A stretch of DNA of 45,899 nucleotides from Nitrospiraceae bacterium UBA2166. Lineage in GTDB: Bacteria; Nitrospirota; Nitrospiria; Nitrospirales; UBA2166. Positions within the stretch are counted from its first letter, which is position 1, and every line of letters starts with the position of its first letter. A model generated the notes under the pieces. That model made no database searches. It was given only the letters and a program-made list of their open reading frames with translations, and had not been told where the DNA came from. The translations under genes and the position numbers were made by a program. Location: the NCBI GenBank assembly GCA_002328825.1, contig DCWI01000055.1:1-45899 (forward strand), read 5' to 3'. Positions 26,541-35,453 of the stretch are shown in pieces.

Positions 26541-26985
26541 GGCTCACCTCCTGTAGATAAAGTGCCCATCGGATACTGTATATTGTACGCCTGACAAAAT
26601 TATGATTCAATCTTTATTGAATATCAGGGAAGGAACGATCAATTAGATGCCTTGCTTGAGGAGCTGTCCATCCGAGGGAAGAGAAATGTCTAGAATTCTT
26701 TAGCGTTGAGCTTTTCACATATTCAGTCGTTAACCGACGGTCTTTTCACAGATCATCCTGTGATGACTTGAAAAGATTTTCCACAATCTCTTCATTCTAT
26801 CGTTATCAGTTATCACCTCTTGTTGATGCCTAAATTAGTTGTGGACAATGACATCCAAATAATAATCTATGCCATTCATCATATCTTCTTGCCAACGGGC
26901 AATTTGACCACTACCCACCTTGTCTACCGTGATGGTAGTGAAGAGGAAGGGGCACTCAAGAAAATCATCCGCACAAGAAGAGCCA
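26541..26985. other. 445-bp intergenic region with nested inverted repeats
   Basis: No gene was found. At 26742-26775 an outer inverted repeat (CTTTTCA...TGAAAAG) encloses an inner one (TCACAG-6 nt-CTGTGA). It may be an operator or an mRNA hairpin. The short plus-strand frame at 26820-27008 overlaps the DUF123 start and shows no coding character. Confidence 0.4.
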
Positions 26986-27408
26986 ATGATTGTCTCAACG
27001 CACAGTGATCAAATCACCACATGTAAGCCCGGCACTTATGCACTCGTTTTTCGAAGCACAATTCATCAGCAAATTCACGTTGGACAACTCGGAGCGTTGT
27101 CCATAAGGGAGGGTGTCTACATTTATGTAGGCAGTGGGTTTGGCCCCGGAGGTATCCGGGCCCGCATAAAACATCATTGCCGCATATCACCCTCTCCCCA
27201 CTGGCATGTCGACTATCTGCGACAGGTGCTCCCCATCATTAGCGTGTGGTACTCACATGACCCCGAACGGAAAGAGCATCATTGGGCAACAACACTCATG
27301 GAACTCCCTGGTGCAGAAATTCCACTACCAAGGTTCGGGGCATCAGATTGTCGGTGCAAAACCCACTTATTCTACTTTACCGAAGCCCCGTTACCAACAG
27401 AGATTTGA
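26986..27408 (+). CDS. DUF123 family protein (GIY-YIG-related)
   Basis: The 140-residue product fits the DUF123 family: GTYALVF, then VGQLG, GVYIYVGSGFGPGGIRARI, HWHVDYL and, near the C-terminus, GASDCRCKTHLFYF. In other organisms this domain occurs alone or fused to DNA-repair endonucleases and is related to GIY-YIG nucleases. The biochemical role is not settled. ATG 26986 is chosen because family similarity starts soon after it and AAGAAG lies upstream. The next gene is convergent. Confidence 0.85.
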   Translation: MIVSTHSDQITTCKPGTYALVFRSTIHQQIHVGQLGALSIREGVYIYVGSGFGPGGIRARIKHHCRISPSPHWHVDYLRQVLPIISVWYSHDPERKEHHWATTLMELPGAEIPLPRFGASDCRCKTHLFYFTEAPLPTEI

Positions 27409-27634
27409 AGACACTCAAAAAAGCATCATCCAAGATCATGGCCCAATTAGAGAGAGATACAGAGTGGCGATAGAGACAAAAGGATGGAAACATTCGTGCG
27501 AATTCAAGTCATTTCAGACCTTTCCATTCTTTTCGACAAGCCAAGGGATTTCTCTTCTTTCGAAAACGTCCACAGCTCCAACGAAATCCTTAGTTTCAAG
27601 ATGATCCCGGATTCGATCTCGCCTAGAGCCCTCC

Positions 27635-29449
27635 TCATCGCCTCGGAATACGAATCTGTTCTACGAGTTGTTGGACATGCTCAGGTGGAGCACTGGTAAT
27701 TCGTGAAACACCATAGGCCACGGAAAAGTTGAGAATCATTCCGATCGTTCCTATTCCCTCTGGAGAAATCCCAAAGAGCCAGTTTTCGGCGATGTTTTCA
27801 TACACAGGCTCAATAAATATTCCCTTTAAGCACACGATATAACCCATAGTAAAGATAAGCCCGGTGAGCATACCGGCAATGGCACCCCACTTGTTCATCC
27901 TTTTGCTGAAAATACCAAGGAACAGAGCAGGAAACAACGATGCTGCAGCCAAGCCAAATGCGAAGGCCACGACTTGTGCAACAAATGCTGGTGGATGAAG
28001 ACCAAGATATCCCGCAATACAGATTGCTCCTGTCGCCGCCACCCGCCCAGCTGTCAATTCACCTTTCTCGCTAATCGTTGGCGCAATTGTACTCTTGAGT
28101 AGATCATGGGACACACTAACGGAAATCACCAAGAGTAACCCCGCCGCAGTTGAAAGTGCCGCCGCAATTCCTCCAGCAGCAATAAGAGCGATCACCCAAT
28201 TTGGAAGCCCCGCAATTTCAGGATTAGCTAACACCATGATATCTCGATCAACATAGATCTCATTTGAAAATAACGCCCCTTCAGAGATATAGCCCTCTCC
28301 AGGATTTGTTACCAATCTTTCCCCGTGCGTACCTCGACGATCACCATCAAACTGTGGTGTTTTGGTGATATTCCCATTCAATGCATCCCCCGCAGCATAT
28401 TGCACCTTGCCATCACCATTGTGATCAACCCACACGATGAGGCCAGAATCTTCCCATGTGTGAAACCATGGAGGCATGGTTCTGTAGAGCTGCCCTTGAC
28501 CATCAGGGCCGTTAACTGTGGTCACAAAGTTCATCATCGCCAATGCTCCAACAGCCGGTGCCGATGTATAGAGAAGAGCAATAAAAACTAGAGCCCAGCC
28601 GGCTGACCACCTCGCATCACGAACCCTGCGAACAGTGAAAAACCGGACAATGACGTGTGGAAGCCCTGCGGTTCCAAGCATCAATGCCAAAGTGATCGCA
28701 AAAACATCAATCATCGACTTCTGATTAAATGGCTCAGTGTAGGCCGGAAGCCCAAGATCAACGAGCACCTGATCCAATGTTTCAAGCAAATATCCAGAAC
28801 CATCACTCAACTGAGACCCCAGTGCCAATTGCGGAATAGGATTCCCAGTAAGCTGGAAGGCAATAAATACAGCTGGAACCGTATACGCAAATATCAACAC
28901 ACAATATTGTGCGACCTGAGTGTAGGTAATCCCACGCATACCTCCGAGAACAGCGTAAATAAACACAATACCCATGCCAAAATAGAGCCCCACCTCAACA
29001 GAAACCTGCAGGAAACGAGAAAAAACGATCCCAACACCTCGCATCTGCCCGGCTACATAGGTAAAAGAGATAAAGATTAGGCAGATGACAGCAACCACAC
29101 GAGCAACCTGAGAATCGTATCGATCTCCTATAAATTCTGGAACCGTGTACTTTCCAAATTTGCGAAGATACGGAGCAAGCAACATAGCGAGCAACACATA
29201 CCCCCCCGTCCATCCCATGAGATAAATACTTCCTTCGTACCCCAAAAACGCAATTAGCCCCGCCATCGAAATAAATGACGCCGCCGACATCCAATCCGCA
29301 GCAGTAGCCATTCCATTTGTAATCGGATGGACGTTCGCCCCAGCTACATAAAACTCGCTTGTCGACTTTGCCCGAGACAGAATTGCGATACCTATATAAA
29401 GAGCAAAACTAAATCCCACGGCACAATATGTAAGAAATTGGAGTTCCAC
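27635..29449 (-). CDS. sodium:solute symporter (SSS family, ActP/VC_2705-like)
   Basis: About 604 residues with some 13 membrane segments. It has SSS hallmarks such as ATAADWMSAASFISMAG, GWTGGYVLLALLLAP-like GWTGGYVLLAMLLAPYL, and GTAGLPHVIVRFFTV. A large soluble loop (about 330-420) precedes helices 9-13, as in the acetate-permease-like subfamily that pairs with a DUF4212 small subunit. It should use the Na+ gradient to import a carboxylate such as acetate; the substrate is inferred. GTG 29449 is preferred because it gives the family's usual N-terminus and avoids a long overlap with the upstream gene. Cotranscribed with the small subunit. Confidence 0.88.
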   Translation of the reverse strand: MELQFLTYCAVGFSFALYIGIAILSRAKSTSEFYVAGANVHPITNGMATAADWMSAASFISMAGLIAFLGYEGSIYLMGWTGGYVLLAMLLAPYLRKFGKYTVPEFIGDRYDSQVARVVAVICLIFISFTYVAGQMRGVGIVFSRFLQVSVEVGLYFGMGIVFIYAVLGGMRGITYTQVAQYCVLIFAYTVPAVFIAFQLTGNPIPQLALGSQLSDGSGYLLETLDQVLVDLGLPAYTEPFNQKSMIDVFAITLALMLGTAGLPHVIVRFFTVRRVRDARWSAGWALVFIALLYTSAPAVGALAMMNFVTTVNGPDGQGQLYRTMPPWFHTWEDSGLIVWVDHNGDGKVQYAAGDALNGNITKTPQFDGDRRGTHGERLVTNPGEGYISEGALFSNEIYVDRDIMVLANPEIAGLPNWVIALIAAGGIAAALSTAAGLLLVISVSVSHDLLKSTIAPTISEKGELTAGRVAATGAICIAGYLGLHPPAFVAQVVAFAFGLAAASLFPALFLGIFSKRMNKWGAIAGMLTGLIFTMGYIVCLKGIFIEPVYENIAENWLFGISPEGIGTIGMILNFSVAYGVSRITSAPPEHVQQLVEQIRIPRR

Positions 29450-29462
29450 TATCGGATTAGTG

Positions 29463-29747
29463 TCAGTTGTCCTGAACGTTGAATTTTTGATCAAGAATGT
29501 TCATGCGCCAAGCGTAAAAAAAGATAAGCCCAACAAACGTACATATCGATCCCTGTTGAGCGAACCAAAACCCTAACCGATACCCACCAAGCCTGACATA
29601 ATTGAGCAGCTCGACCAAAACAATCCCGAACAATAATGACGCAGTGAACCAAACCAAAAGACACCCAATAATCAAGCGGAGATTAGCGTTCCAATACGCT
29701 TGTGCATCCCGCTTCATGACACACTGAACAATTTTCCCCGAATTCAT
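29463..29747 (-). CDS. DUF4212 small subunit of SSS symporter
   Basis: The 94-residue protein has two membrane helices and the family pattern AYWNANLRLI, WFxxS, LLNY, GYRLGFWFAQQGSI and MNILDQKF. In this family the gene sits directly before an SSS symporter gene, as here (13 bp gap). It likely helps assembly or activity of the symporter. ATG 29747 is chosen for the GGAGGT 5 nt upstream; the frame is open for 11 more codons but without support. Confidence 0.9.
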   Translation of the reverse strand: MNSGKIVQCVMKRDAQAYWNANLRLIIGCLLVWFTASLLFGIVLVELLNYVRLGGYRLGFWFAQQGSICTFVGLIFFYAWRMNILDQKFNVQDN

Positions 29748-30005
29748 TATGACCTCCATCATCAGCAATACTGCTTCCACGACAATACAAAAAAATCACG
29801 CAAATCAAAGTTCATTTGGGATAGGACAGACAATACCAAGGCCTCATTGCTAACGCTCACTCCAATACCAATACTTGAATCCTTTCACCCAATCTCCTTT
29901 AGATTCATCCCCGCTTCACCAACCTGATAGGCTAACCCGAGGTTTTCTACCGTCACAACAGCCTAACTCTACGAGTCCTTAAAACAAGGATTTTCAGTGT
30001 TTCTT

Positions 30006-30794
30006 TCAGAGTAACCACGTGACAGGATCCTGCTGATAATATCCTTTAATCTCATTATACAGTTCAGGATGTTGTTGTTTCAGTGCAACAGAATTTTCAA
30101 AAAATGCTTCCGTTGCCACTGCAAAAAACTCTGCAGGATGCTCAGCCCCGTACTCATCCAACACTGTTGAACGGCCTCGCCGGGTTACCCGACAATGGCG
30201 TTGAAATTCTTTTTCAAAAACCGTCACCCAGCTCATATGCCGTTTATGATTTTTTAGGATCGGTGTGCCATCAGCCTCACCACTCTCCATGTCCAGGAGA
30301 TGTGCAAACTCGTGTAACGTCACGTTTGTTCCATCTCGATCATCCAAGGATGCCTGACACACTTCATCCCACGAGAGAACGAGCGCTCCCGTCGACCACG
30401 CTTCCCCACAAAGGACATCCACTCCTTCATGAACAATGCCAAACGCATCATCAAAATTGTGTTTCACTGGAACCAAAAACGCGCTAGGATATAATACTAT
30501 TGAGTAGAGTCCAGGATAAAAGTTCGTATCTCGATGCAACAATAACAAGCACGCATGCCCAGCAATGGTTACAGTCATCTCATCTGTAATCGTCAATCCC
30601 CCACATCCTTCAAATCGTTTCTCTGCAAGAAATGCTTGAACCTTCCACTCTAGTTGCTTCCGGTCAGAAGTACTTAACCGAGTGTACAGTGGAACATTGG
30701 CTTGAAGAATTGCAAGCCAATGAGATGGGAACTTTGAAAAGCGAAACCGCTCACGTTGGCTGCGTTTCAAAAACCCATTTATAAACCCGAACAT
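30006..30794 (-). CDS. mtfA: MtfA-type zinc-dependent peptidase
   Basis: The 262-residue product has the MtfA family pattern, with zinc motif HEFAH followed by LLDMESGEADG, and the upstream stretch AGHACLLLL. In E. coli MtfA is an aminopeptidase that binds the repressor Mlc. No Mlc or sugar-phosphotransferase gene lies nearby, so the regulatory partner is unknown. The start has only a weak ribosome binding site. Upstream lies an AT-rich region with palindromes shared with the divergent response regulator gene. Confidence 0.9.
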   Translation of the reverse strand: MFGFINGFLKRSQRERFRFSKFPSHWLAILQANVPLYTRLSTSDRKQLEWKVQAFLAEKRFEGCGGLTITDEMTVTIAGHACLLLLHRDTNFYPGLYSIVLYPSAFLVPVKHNFDDAFGIVHEGVDVLCGEAWSTGALVLSWDEVCQASLDDRDGTNVTLHEFAHLLDMESGEADGTPILKNHKRHMSWVTVFEKEFQRHCRVTRRGRSTVLDEYGAEHPAEFFAVATEAFFENSVALKQQHPELYNEIKGYYQQDPVTWLL

Positions 30795-30838
30795 TATTGC
30801 AGCGTTTTTTTTTCGGAAAACACCTTTTTCTAGGGATC

Positions 30839-30857
30839 TAGAATAGCTAGTATTCTA
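30839..30857. repeat. inverted repeat in the mtfA/response-regulator intergenic region
   Basis: TAGAATA-GCTAG-TATTCTA: perfect 7-bp arms around a 5-bp centre. It lies 45 bp before the mtfA start, where a repressor or activator could act. Confidence 0.45.
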
Positions 30858-30887
30858 TCCTAAATGGCAACACAAGAAACTCACAGT

Positions 30888-30904
30888 AATCTATAGTATA
30901 GATT
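30888..30904. repeat. 17-bp odd-centred palindrome in the same region
   Basis: AATCTATA-G-TATAGATT: perfect 8-bp arms around one base. A further TATAGATTA copy lies around 30978-30986. Two palindromes and a half-site in a 274-bp divergent intergenic region suggest a dimeric DNA-binding regulator. Confidence 0.5.
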
Positions 30905-31068
30905 GGATTTTATGGTACGTCCTCACTCAAACACATCGAGGTTTCAGAAAAATCATCAAAAATGAAATTTTGTAATATAGATTATACTTTTCCGAGATAG
31001 CTATCGATAGAATTGAAAACATTGTTTTTTGAGCCGAGGACTTTGCCTCATACTGAGAAAGATTTTAA

Positions 31069-31512
31069 GTGAAACTTTCTGAAGCCGAAGACATCACGGC
31101 GAACGATGTTCTCCCTCCTAGAATCTTAGTTGTAGAGGACGATGAAGTTGCCGCAAGGGTTCTGTCCATCACGCTTCCAACTCTAGGATATGTCGTAGCA
31201 GGAACAGTCTCCACAGGCGAAGCTGCTATTGAACATATGAAACGAGATTGCCCAGACCTTGCTATGATGGACATCCGCCTCGAGGGGGGGATGGACGGAA
31301 TCAAGACAGCACAAATCGCACGAGATAAGTTTGGTGTTCCTGTAGTCTACATGACCGCGTACACAGGAACGTTTGCCTTCCAATGTGTACTCGGCACAGA
31401 TCCTCGAACCCAACTCAGCAAACCGTTTACCAAGCGCGACATTAAATTAGCAGTTGACCTCGCATTATCGCAGGCAAAGATCGCCAAATTGAATCCACAC
31501 TCCAAACAGTAA
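31069..31512 (+). CDS. stand-alone response regulator (receiver only)
   Basis: A 147-residue CheY-like protein with an intact active site: the acidic pair in VVEDDE, the phospho-acceptor Asp in MMDIRLEGGMDGI, a Thr in YMTAYTG and the Lys in SKPFTKRDI. It has no output domain, so it likely signals by protein contact. No histidine kinase gene is in the window. The start is GTG 31069. The divergent mtfA gene shares its palindrome-rich upstream region. Confidence 0.88.
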   Translation: MKLSEAEDITANDVLPPRILVVEDDEVAARVLSITLPTLGYVVAGTVSTGEAAIEHMKRDCPDLAMMDIRLEGGMDGIKTAQIARDKFGVPVVYMTAYTGTFAFQCVLGTDPRTQLSKPFTKRDIKLAVDLALSQAKIAKLNPHSKQ

Positions 31513-31882
31513 ACCTCTGCCCAACGATTTTTACAACGATTTTTACGTGGGAGGAGGGCTCCCCATAACAATTAAGGCATCCTTGAACTTTCTTGTTGTG
31601 AAAAATAATGTTCCCCGAAGGAACAGAAATAAGGCAAGTGTTTTGTTAGTCTTACCAGGCCAACAGAGAATAGTACTCCTCTTATATTTGAATCATACAG
31701 ACAATATCATGAACCTTTAATGTTGATACTTCCCCTAACTGATTTTTCACCAAAACAATCTAGAAACAATTATTGTATGATAGTAAAGTGAAGGGGGGGG
31801 GAATCTTCGTCCTCCTAGGCATAGTCTATCGTTGGGATCACCCTGAAGCGCAGTTTAACTCAGAGTGATACATATTATCAGC
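31513..31882. other. 370-bp gene-free stretch with a tandem repeat and hairpins
   Basis: It contains a 12-bp tandem duplication CAACGATTTTTA (31522-31545), then a GGGAG/CTCCC hairpin near 31549-31565 without a T tract. A GTTCC/GGAAC hairpin lies near 31610-31624 and a run of nine G at 31793-31801. The hairpins could help end transcription of the response regulator. No gene is seen. Confidence 0.45.
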
Positions 31883-32149
31883 ATGCGATCACTCCCAAAA
31901 GACAAAAATGCAGGCAGCCAAGAGCAAACAACTTGGCTTGACCATGTTTATACTTCAGGCCAAATTCTTCTTCTGATTCTTGCCTGTTTTATTATTCTTT
32001 TTTCTATCTTGGCTGCAGGATTTGAGAGCGGGACACTAGTAGGCACGCTCGTCTCCGTCGCGTGGTTGTTTTTGTCGATTGGGTGGTGGATAGTTTATCG
32101 TTTACTCTGCTATGCGCTACCCTCAGAAAGTAGAGCTCGCACTCCGTGA
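31883..32149 (+). CDS. small two-helix membrane protein, function unknown
   Basis: An 88-residue product with a charged N-terminus and two hydrophobic helices (about 29-50 and 57-78 from ATG 31883). It ends with a basic tail. No family is recognised and no good ribosome binding site is seen; a GTG 18 nt upstream is an alternative start. Confidence 0.5.
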   Translation: MRSLPKDKNAGSQEQTTWLDHVYTSGQILLLILACFIILFSILAAGFESGTLVGTLVSVAWLFLSIGWWIVYRLLCYALPSESRARTP

Positions 32150-32247
32150 TCACCTATAGTCTCTACGGTTCTCGCTTCTCGACTACCTCACGATAGATAA
32201 AGAATAATGGATGGGATTTTCCTGTCCTCTGATCTCAGGTGTGGTGA

Positions 32248-32637
32248 TCACAACGTACCTTTATAAGGTTCGCTCTCGCGTTCAAGATACTCAACAAGAA
32301 GCCTCACGTTTTTCAAATTAGATTTTAAATAAATGTCATACAGATCTCCCAGTACGGGAACTGCCCCCAAAATAAAATCTATCCCAATATTCAACATCAT
32401 TCGCATGAGGACTATCTTCGGCACACCAAGCCTCCATGCCACACGAAAAATGTAGAGGGCCGTAACAGATGTAAACACGTCTCCGACAACCGGAATAAGT
32501 CCGATAATAGCGTCGAGGCCAATACGGTGACCTGTTCCAGGAATAGGAACACACTCGTCAAGCAACGAGGCAAATCGTTTAATCCGTTTGAGCTCAGCTT
32601 CTTTATCTTCTGAATCCTTCAGCACACCTGTGTCCAT
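32248..32637 (-). CDS. DUF4112 family protein
   Basis: The 129-residue protein contains the DUF4112 core: LDECVPIPGTGHRIGLDAIIGLIPVVGDV, a hydrophobic helix, and NIGIDFILGAVPVLGDLYD. The family consists of small membrane-associated proteins of unknown function. ATG 32637 is chosen for the AAAGG 7 nt upstream; a TTG at 32655 would be without support. It follows the cysteine-rich gene by 14 bp and is likely in its operon. Confidence 0.85.
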   Translation of the reverse strand: MDTGVLKDSEDKEAELKRIKRFASLLDECVPIPGTGHRIGLDAIIGLIPVVGDVFTSVTALYIFRVAWRLGVPKIVLMRMMLNIGIDFILGAVPVLGDLYDIYLKSNLKNVRLLVEYLERESEPYKGTL

Positions 32638-32651
32638 TACGCACCTTTCAC

Positions 32652-33278
32652 TCAAACACTTACGCTAGACGGTTGCGGTGAGATCGTCACTTGCTCACAT
32701 CCACCTTCGACAGCATTCATAATCTGCATACGTGCACCCGTACCATAAACCTGCTCAATCGTATCCATAAAAACTGGCTGAATGATCAAGCTACTAGACT
32801 CACACCGTGTATTACAGTGGAACTGCATCGCATCATCTACAATCGAAAGATAGGGGAGACCTTCATCTGAAATACCTAATGGCCAAAGAAGGCACACTGC
32901 TGGCTTAATATGTTCAGGCGGAATCTTCAAATTTTTGGCAGCACTGTGAATTCCACAACGAATCCCGTCTTCGGCCTCATAAGCAAATACGCACATTCCA
33001 TCTTCAGTGGTGTCGAGACTGAGCAATCCATCATCTGTCTCTTCAAAAACATTCTGAAATAAATCCTCGTCCTTTAAACCTGGACAGAACTTCGATATCT
33101 CTGGCAATACACCGACAATAGCTTCCATCTCGGCTAGAGATATACAAACTTCATAAGTTGCACAACACGATCGCCTGAAATCTTTGCCTTGGCATCCATC
33201 ACATCCATGCGAAAGAGTTGCGATCTTCTTCATCTCAACGACCATTGTTTTTTTTTGTTTTGTCGAAATTCGTCCCAT
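32652..33278 (-). CDS. cysteine-rich protein, DUF3109/YkgJ-like (possible metal-binding)
   Basis: About 208 residues with many cysteines: HGCDGCQGKDFRRSCCATYEVC-like spacing near the N-terminus, then CVFAYE, RCGIH, AVCLLWP and CNTRC. This resembles the DUF3109/YkgJ group, proposed to bind iron or zinc with clustered Cys. The start is uncertain: GTG 33287, ATG 33278 and internal ATGs all lack good ribosome binding sites. It sits between the zinc-ribbon membrane gene (13 bp upstream) and DUF4112, forming a three-gene run. Confidence 0.65.
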   Translation of the reverse strand: MGRISTKQKKTMVVEMKKIATLSHGCDGCQGKDFRRSCCATYEVCISLAEMEAIVGVLPEISKFCPGLKDEDLFQNVFEETDDGLLSLDTTEDGMCVFAYEAEDGIRCGIHSAAKNLKIPPEHIKPAVCLLWPLGISDEGLPYLSIVDDAMQFHCNTRCESSSLIIQPVFMDTIEQVYGTGARMQIMNAVEGGCEQVTISPQPSSVSV

Positions 33279-33291
33279 AGTTAACACCCTA

Positions 33292-33639
33292 TTACCGACA
33301 ATCCCGCCGAGAAGGTTTGAGAGCGTGCGAACAATACGGACATGTGTCTAAGTGTACGAGATCAACCAACCAAGTCATATGCGAGCGTGTCGTAATCATA
33401 TTCCACGCCAGCGAGCGATGACAGGTTGGACAACGGAGTGACCACATCAGCCAGAACACCATCACAATACTGAGCACCGTTCCAGTAACTAGATAAGGCA
33501 TGATGAGCCCATAACCTGCAATCAGAGCAATCGCGGCAAAAGGAAACGCAATCAACGAGAGCCCACAACTGAGAAGCGCTAAATACAGCTTCCACATCTG
33601 CCCGGTACTCTCAAGCCAATTAGACTTCGCTACATCCAT
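33292..33639 (-). CDS. membrane protein with C-terminal zinc ribbon
   Basis: The 115-residue protein has two hydrophobic helices (about 17-40 and 46-66) and then two CPxC pairs, CPTC near 70 and CPYC near 100, that would bind one zinc on the cytoplasmic side. No named family is recognised. It heads the run with the cysteine-rich and DUF4112 genes, all on the minus strand with short gaps. Confidence 0.75.
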   Translation of the reverse strand: MDVAKSNWLESTGQMWKLYLALLSCGLSLIAFPFAAIALIAGYGLIMPYLVTGTVLSIVMVFWLMWSLRCPTCHRSLAWNMITTRSHMTWLVDLVHLDTCPYCSHALKPSRRDCR

Positions 33640-33684
33640 TCATTTGTCTTATGATCGCATGATAAATACAAGATCTTTGTCGAT

Positions 33685-33975
33685 TTATGTTGACGAGACC
33701 AAACGAATAGGCATCACATTAACATCAATCCAGACTCCTCCGATTACATAGGGATCGGATTGAAGCCATCTATCCAGCTCAGATCGAGACTCAAAATTCA
33801 AGTACAACGTTGACCCGATCATATCACCTTGATCATTCAAAATTGCGCCTCCATTGATAAACTCTCCCGTCTCTTTGAGAACGGCGATATTATTCAAATG
33901 TGCTGATCTCGCCCGGAGCCTTCGCATCTTAGCCTCACCATCTTTACCATCGTAAGCCATAACAAGAAATTCCAT
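33685..33975 (-). CDS. YciI-like protein
   Basis: A 96-residue protein of the YCII-related fold: MEFLVMAYDGKD, then RxxHLxxxxxLKETGEFINGGAI, and SRSELDRWLQSDPYVIGGVW. Proteins of this fold are small ferredoxin-like dimers, a few with hydrolase or dehalogenase activity; the role here is unknown. ATG 33975 has a GGAGGGAGA site; longer forms of the frame are unsupported. Confidence 0.85.
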   Translation of the reverse strand: MEFLVMAYDGKDGEAKMRRLRARSAHLNNIAVLKETGEFINGGAILNDQGDMIGSTLYLNFESRSELDRWLQSDPYVIGGVWIDVNVMPIRLVSST

Positions 33976-33995
33976 GATCTCCCTCCAGAAAGACC

Positions 33996-34301
33996 TTAGT
34001 AACAACGCCGTTCAGCACGTATAACGATCACATCAATAAGATTGTTATGTATAATTATTGATTCCTTTCGCGATTTTGAAAGACTTTTAATCTGGCGTTC
34101 GACGCTCAACGCAACACGTTTGTTGCCTCCAATAACCTTCTCAAACACCAACTCTAATGGCCCTTTACCGCGAAGATACTTTGCCGCTTTGCTCGAATTA
34201 CCCTGATGTTCTGCAAAACGGCGTGCAACATCAGTAGCAATGCCCGTATAAAGTGTGCCTCCTCTACATCGAACTATGTAGAGGTGCCATCGCAATGCCA
34301 C
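33996..34301 (-). CDS. GIY-YIG nuclease-fold protein (YhbQ-like)
   Basis: The 101-residue protein shows the single-domain GIY-YIG pattern: LYIVRC, then GTLYTGIATDVARRFAEHQ, KAAKYLRGKGPLELVF and a C-terminal ERQIKSLSKSRKE. The fold cuts or binds DNA; small chromosomal members have unclear roles. The start is GTG 34301, with GGAG about 10 nt upstream. The YciI gene follows on the same strand after 20 bp. Confidence 0.85.
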   Translation of the reverse strand: MALRWHLYIVRCRGGTLYTGIATDVARRFAEHQGNSSKAAKYLRGKGPLELVFEKVIGGNKRVALSVERQIKSLSKSRKESIIIHNNLIDVIVIRAERRCY

Positions 34302-34706
34302 AGAACCATCACTCCTAACTGCGCCAGAAAACAGGGTTCACACTAGGACCCACTACCTGCATAACAACTAAACTCACGCTTGCGGAATGGTACTCCAAAC
34401 CGATAAGAGGTTCAATCATACAACAAACCAAAGGAGCCGTTATAAAACACCTTCGTTTAAAAACTGAAACTACTCGACTCTTTGAATGAAAACAAAACAC
34501 ACCATTTATACCCTCTCCGTGTCTAGTGATGATACTATGCGCCTTGTTTTCTTCTTTTCTCTTCGCTTCAGCCTATCCATTTGAACAACTTATCACTATA
34601 TTTACTTATTAGCATTCAACAATCATGATTTTAGTGAGTCTGCTATAATTTCTATTTTACTGATCTACACAAGATACCCACTCCACGGACGCGCCAGACA
34701 AACGAC
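34302..34706. other. 405-bp divergent intergenic region
   Basis: No gene is seen; a 61-codon minus-strand frame at 34315-34500 has no features of a protein. It should hold the promoters of the GIY-YIG gene (leftward) and the DUF3750 gene (rightward). Confidence 0.4.
34641..34649 (+). promoter_or_regulatory. extended -10 promoter of the DUF3750 gene
   Basis: TGCTATAAT is a full-consensus extended -10 element 57 nt before the start codon. A recognisable -35 is missing, which is usual for extended -10 promoters. The same nine bases precede the YugP gene. Confidence 0.55.
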
Positions 34707-35453
34707 ATGAGATTGGCAAAAAAACTAAATATTTTTTTCATCGTTGTCATGATCGGGCCTATCTTAAGCATCGCGTGTGGCCATGCACATATGGATCAAG
34801 ACTGGCGAACTGCCAGCAGAATCAGCGCACAAATTGCACCTTCCCCTGAGACTCCAGAAGCAATTGTGCAAATCTATGCCGCTCGCGCATTCAACTGGAG
34901 AGGAATTCTAGGCGTTCACACTTGGATTGCCACGAAACAATCACATGATCAACACTTTATGGTTCATGATGTGATTGGCTGGCGTAGCTTTTCAAATCGT
35001 GCTGTCCTAGCTTCATACATCGATATTCCCGACCGCCTCTGGTTCGGAAACCAGCCTGAGATTCTTGTCGATCTACGAGGACAAGACGCCGAAGAAGCGA
35101 TCCTCCACATCGCTGACGCAATTGCCGCATATCCCTACACATGGGACTACCGCCTATGGCCAGGACCAAACAGTAACACTTTTACAGCTTTTATCGGACG
35201 GCAAGTACCCGAACTTCGGCTGCACCTTCCACCAACGGCAATTGGTAAAGATTTTCTCGAGGGCAACACTATTTTAGCCACAACACCAAGCGGAACAGGC
35301 CATCAATTCTCGTTCTCTGGCCTCTTCGGAATGACGGCAGCTTGGCACGAAGGGATTGAGATGAATATTATTGGGTTGGTATTCGGTGTGGATATCCGCC
35401 GTCCAGCCATCAAACTCCCCGGCATCGGCCGAATAGGATTCCCCCAGAATTAA
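34707..35453 (+). CDS. DUF3750 family exported protein
   Basis: The 248-residue protein has an N-terminal hydrophobic signal (about 7-24) and DUF3750 features: AARAFNWRGILGVHTWIA, VIGWRS, PDRLWFGNQPEI, YPYTWDYRLWPGPNSNTF and RQVPELRLHLPP. The family's function is unknown. The conserved WPGPNSNT region could be an active site, but that is conjecture. It has its own extended -10 promoter and no co-transcribed neighbour. Confidence 0.88.
   Translation: MRLAKKLNIFFIVVMIGPILSIACGHAHMDQDWRTASRISAQIAPSPETPEAIVQIYAARAFNWRGILGVHTWIATKQSHDQHFMVHDVIGWRSFSNRAVLASYIDIPDRLWFGNQPEILVDLRGQDAEEAILHIADAIAAYPYTWDYRLWPGPNSNTFTAFIGRQVPELRLHLPPTAIGKDFLEGNTILATTPSGTGHQFSFSGLFGMTAAWHEGIEMNIIGLVFGVDIRRPAIKLPGIGRIGFPQN

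Noticed and set aside
26747..26764. CRP-like binding site.
   Set aside because: The symmetry is TCACAG-6-CTGTGA, the reverse arrangement of the CRP consensus TGTGA-6-TCACA.
27206..27699. Several plus-strand open frames after the DUF123 gene.
   Set aside because: They overlap the DUF123 gene or the end of the symporter gene in other frames, with no ribosome binding site or domain.
31793..31801. Run of nine G as a phase-variation tract.
   Set aside because: It is not inside a coding sequence or between recognisable promoter boxes; its length may also be uncertain in the assembly.
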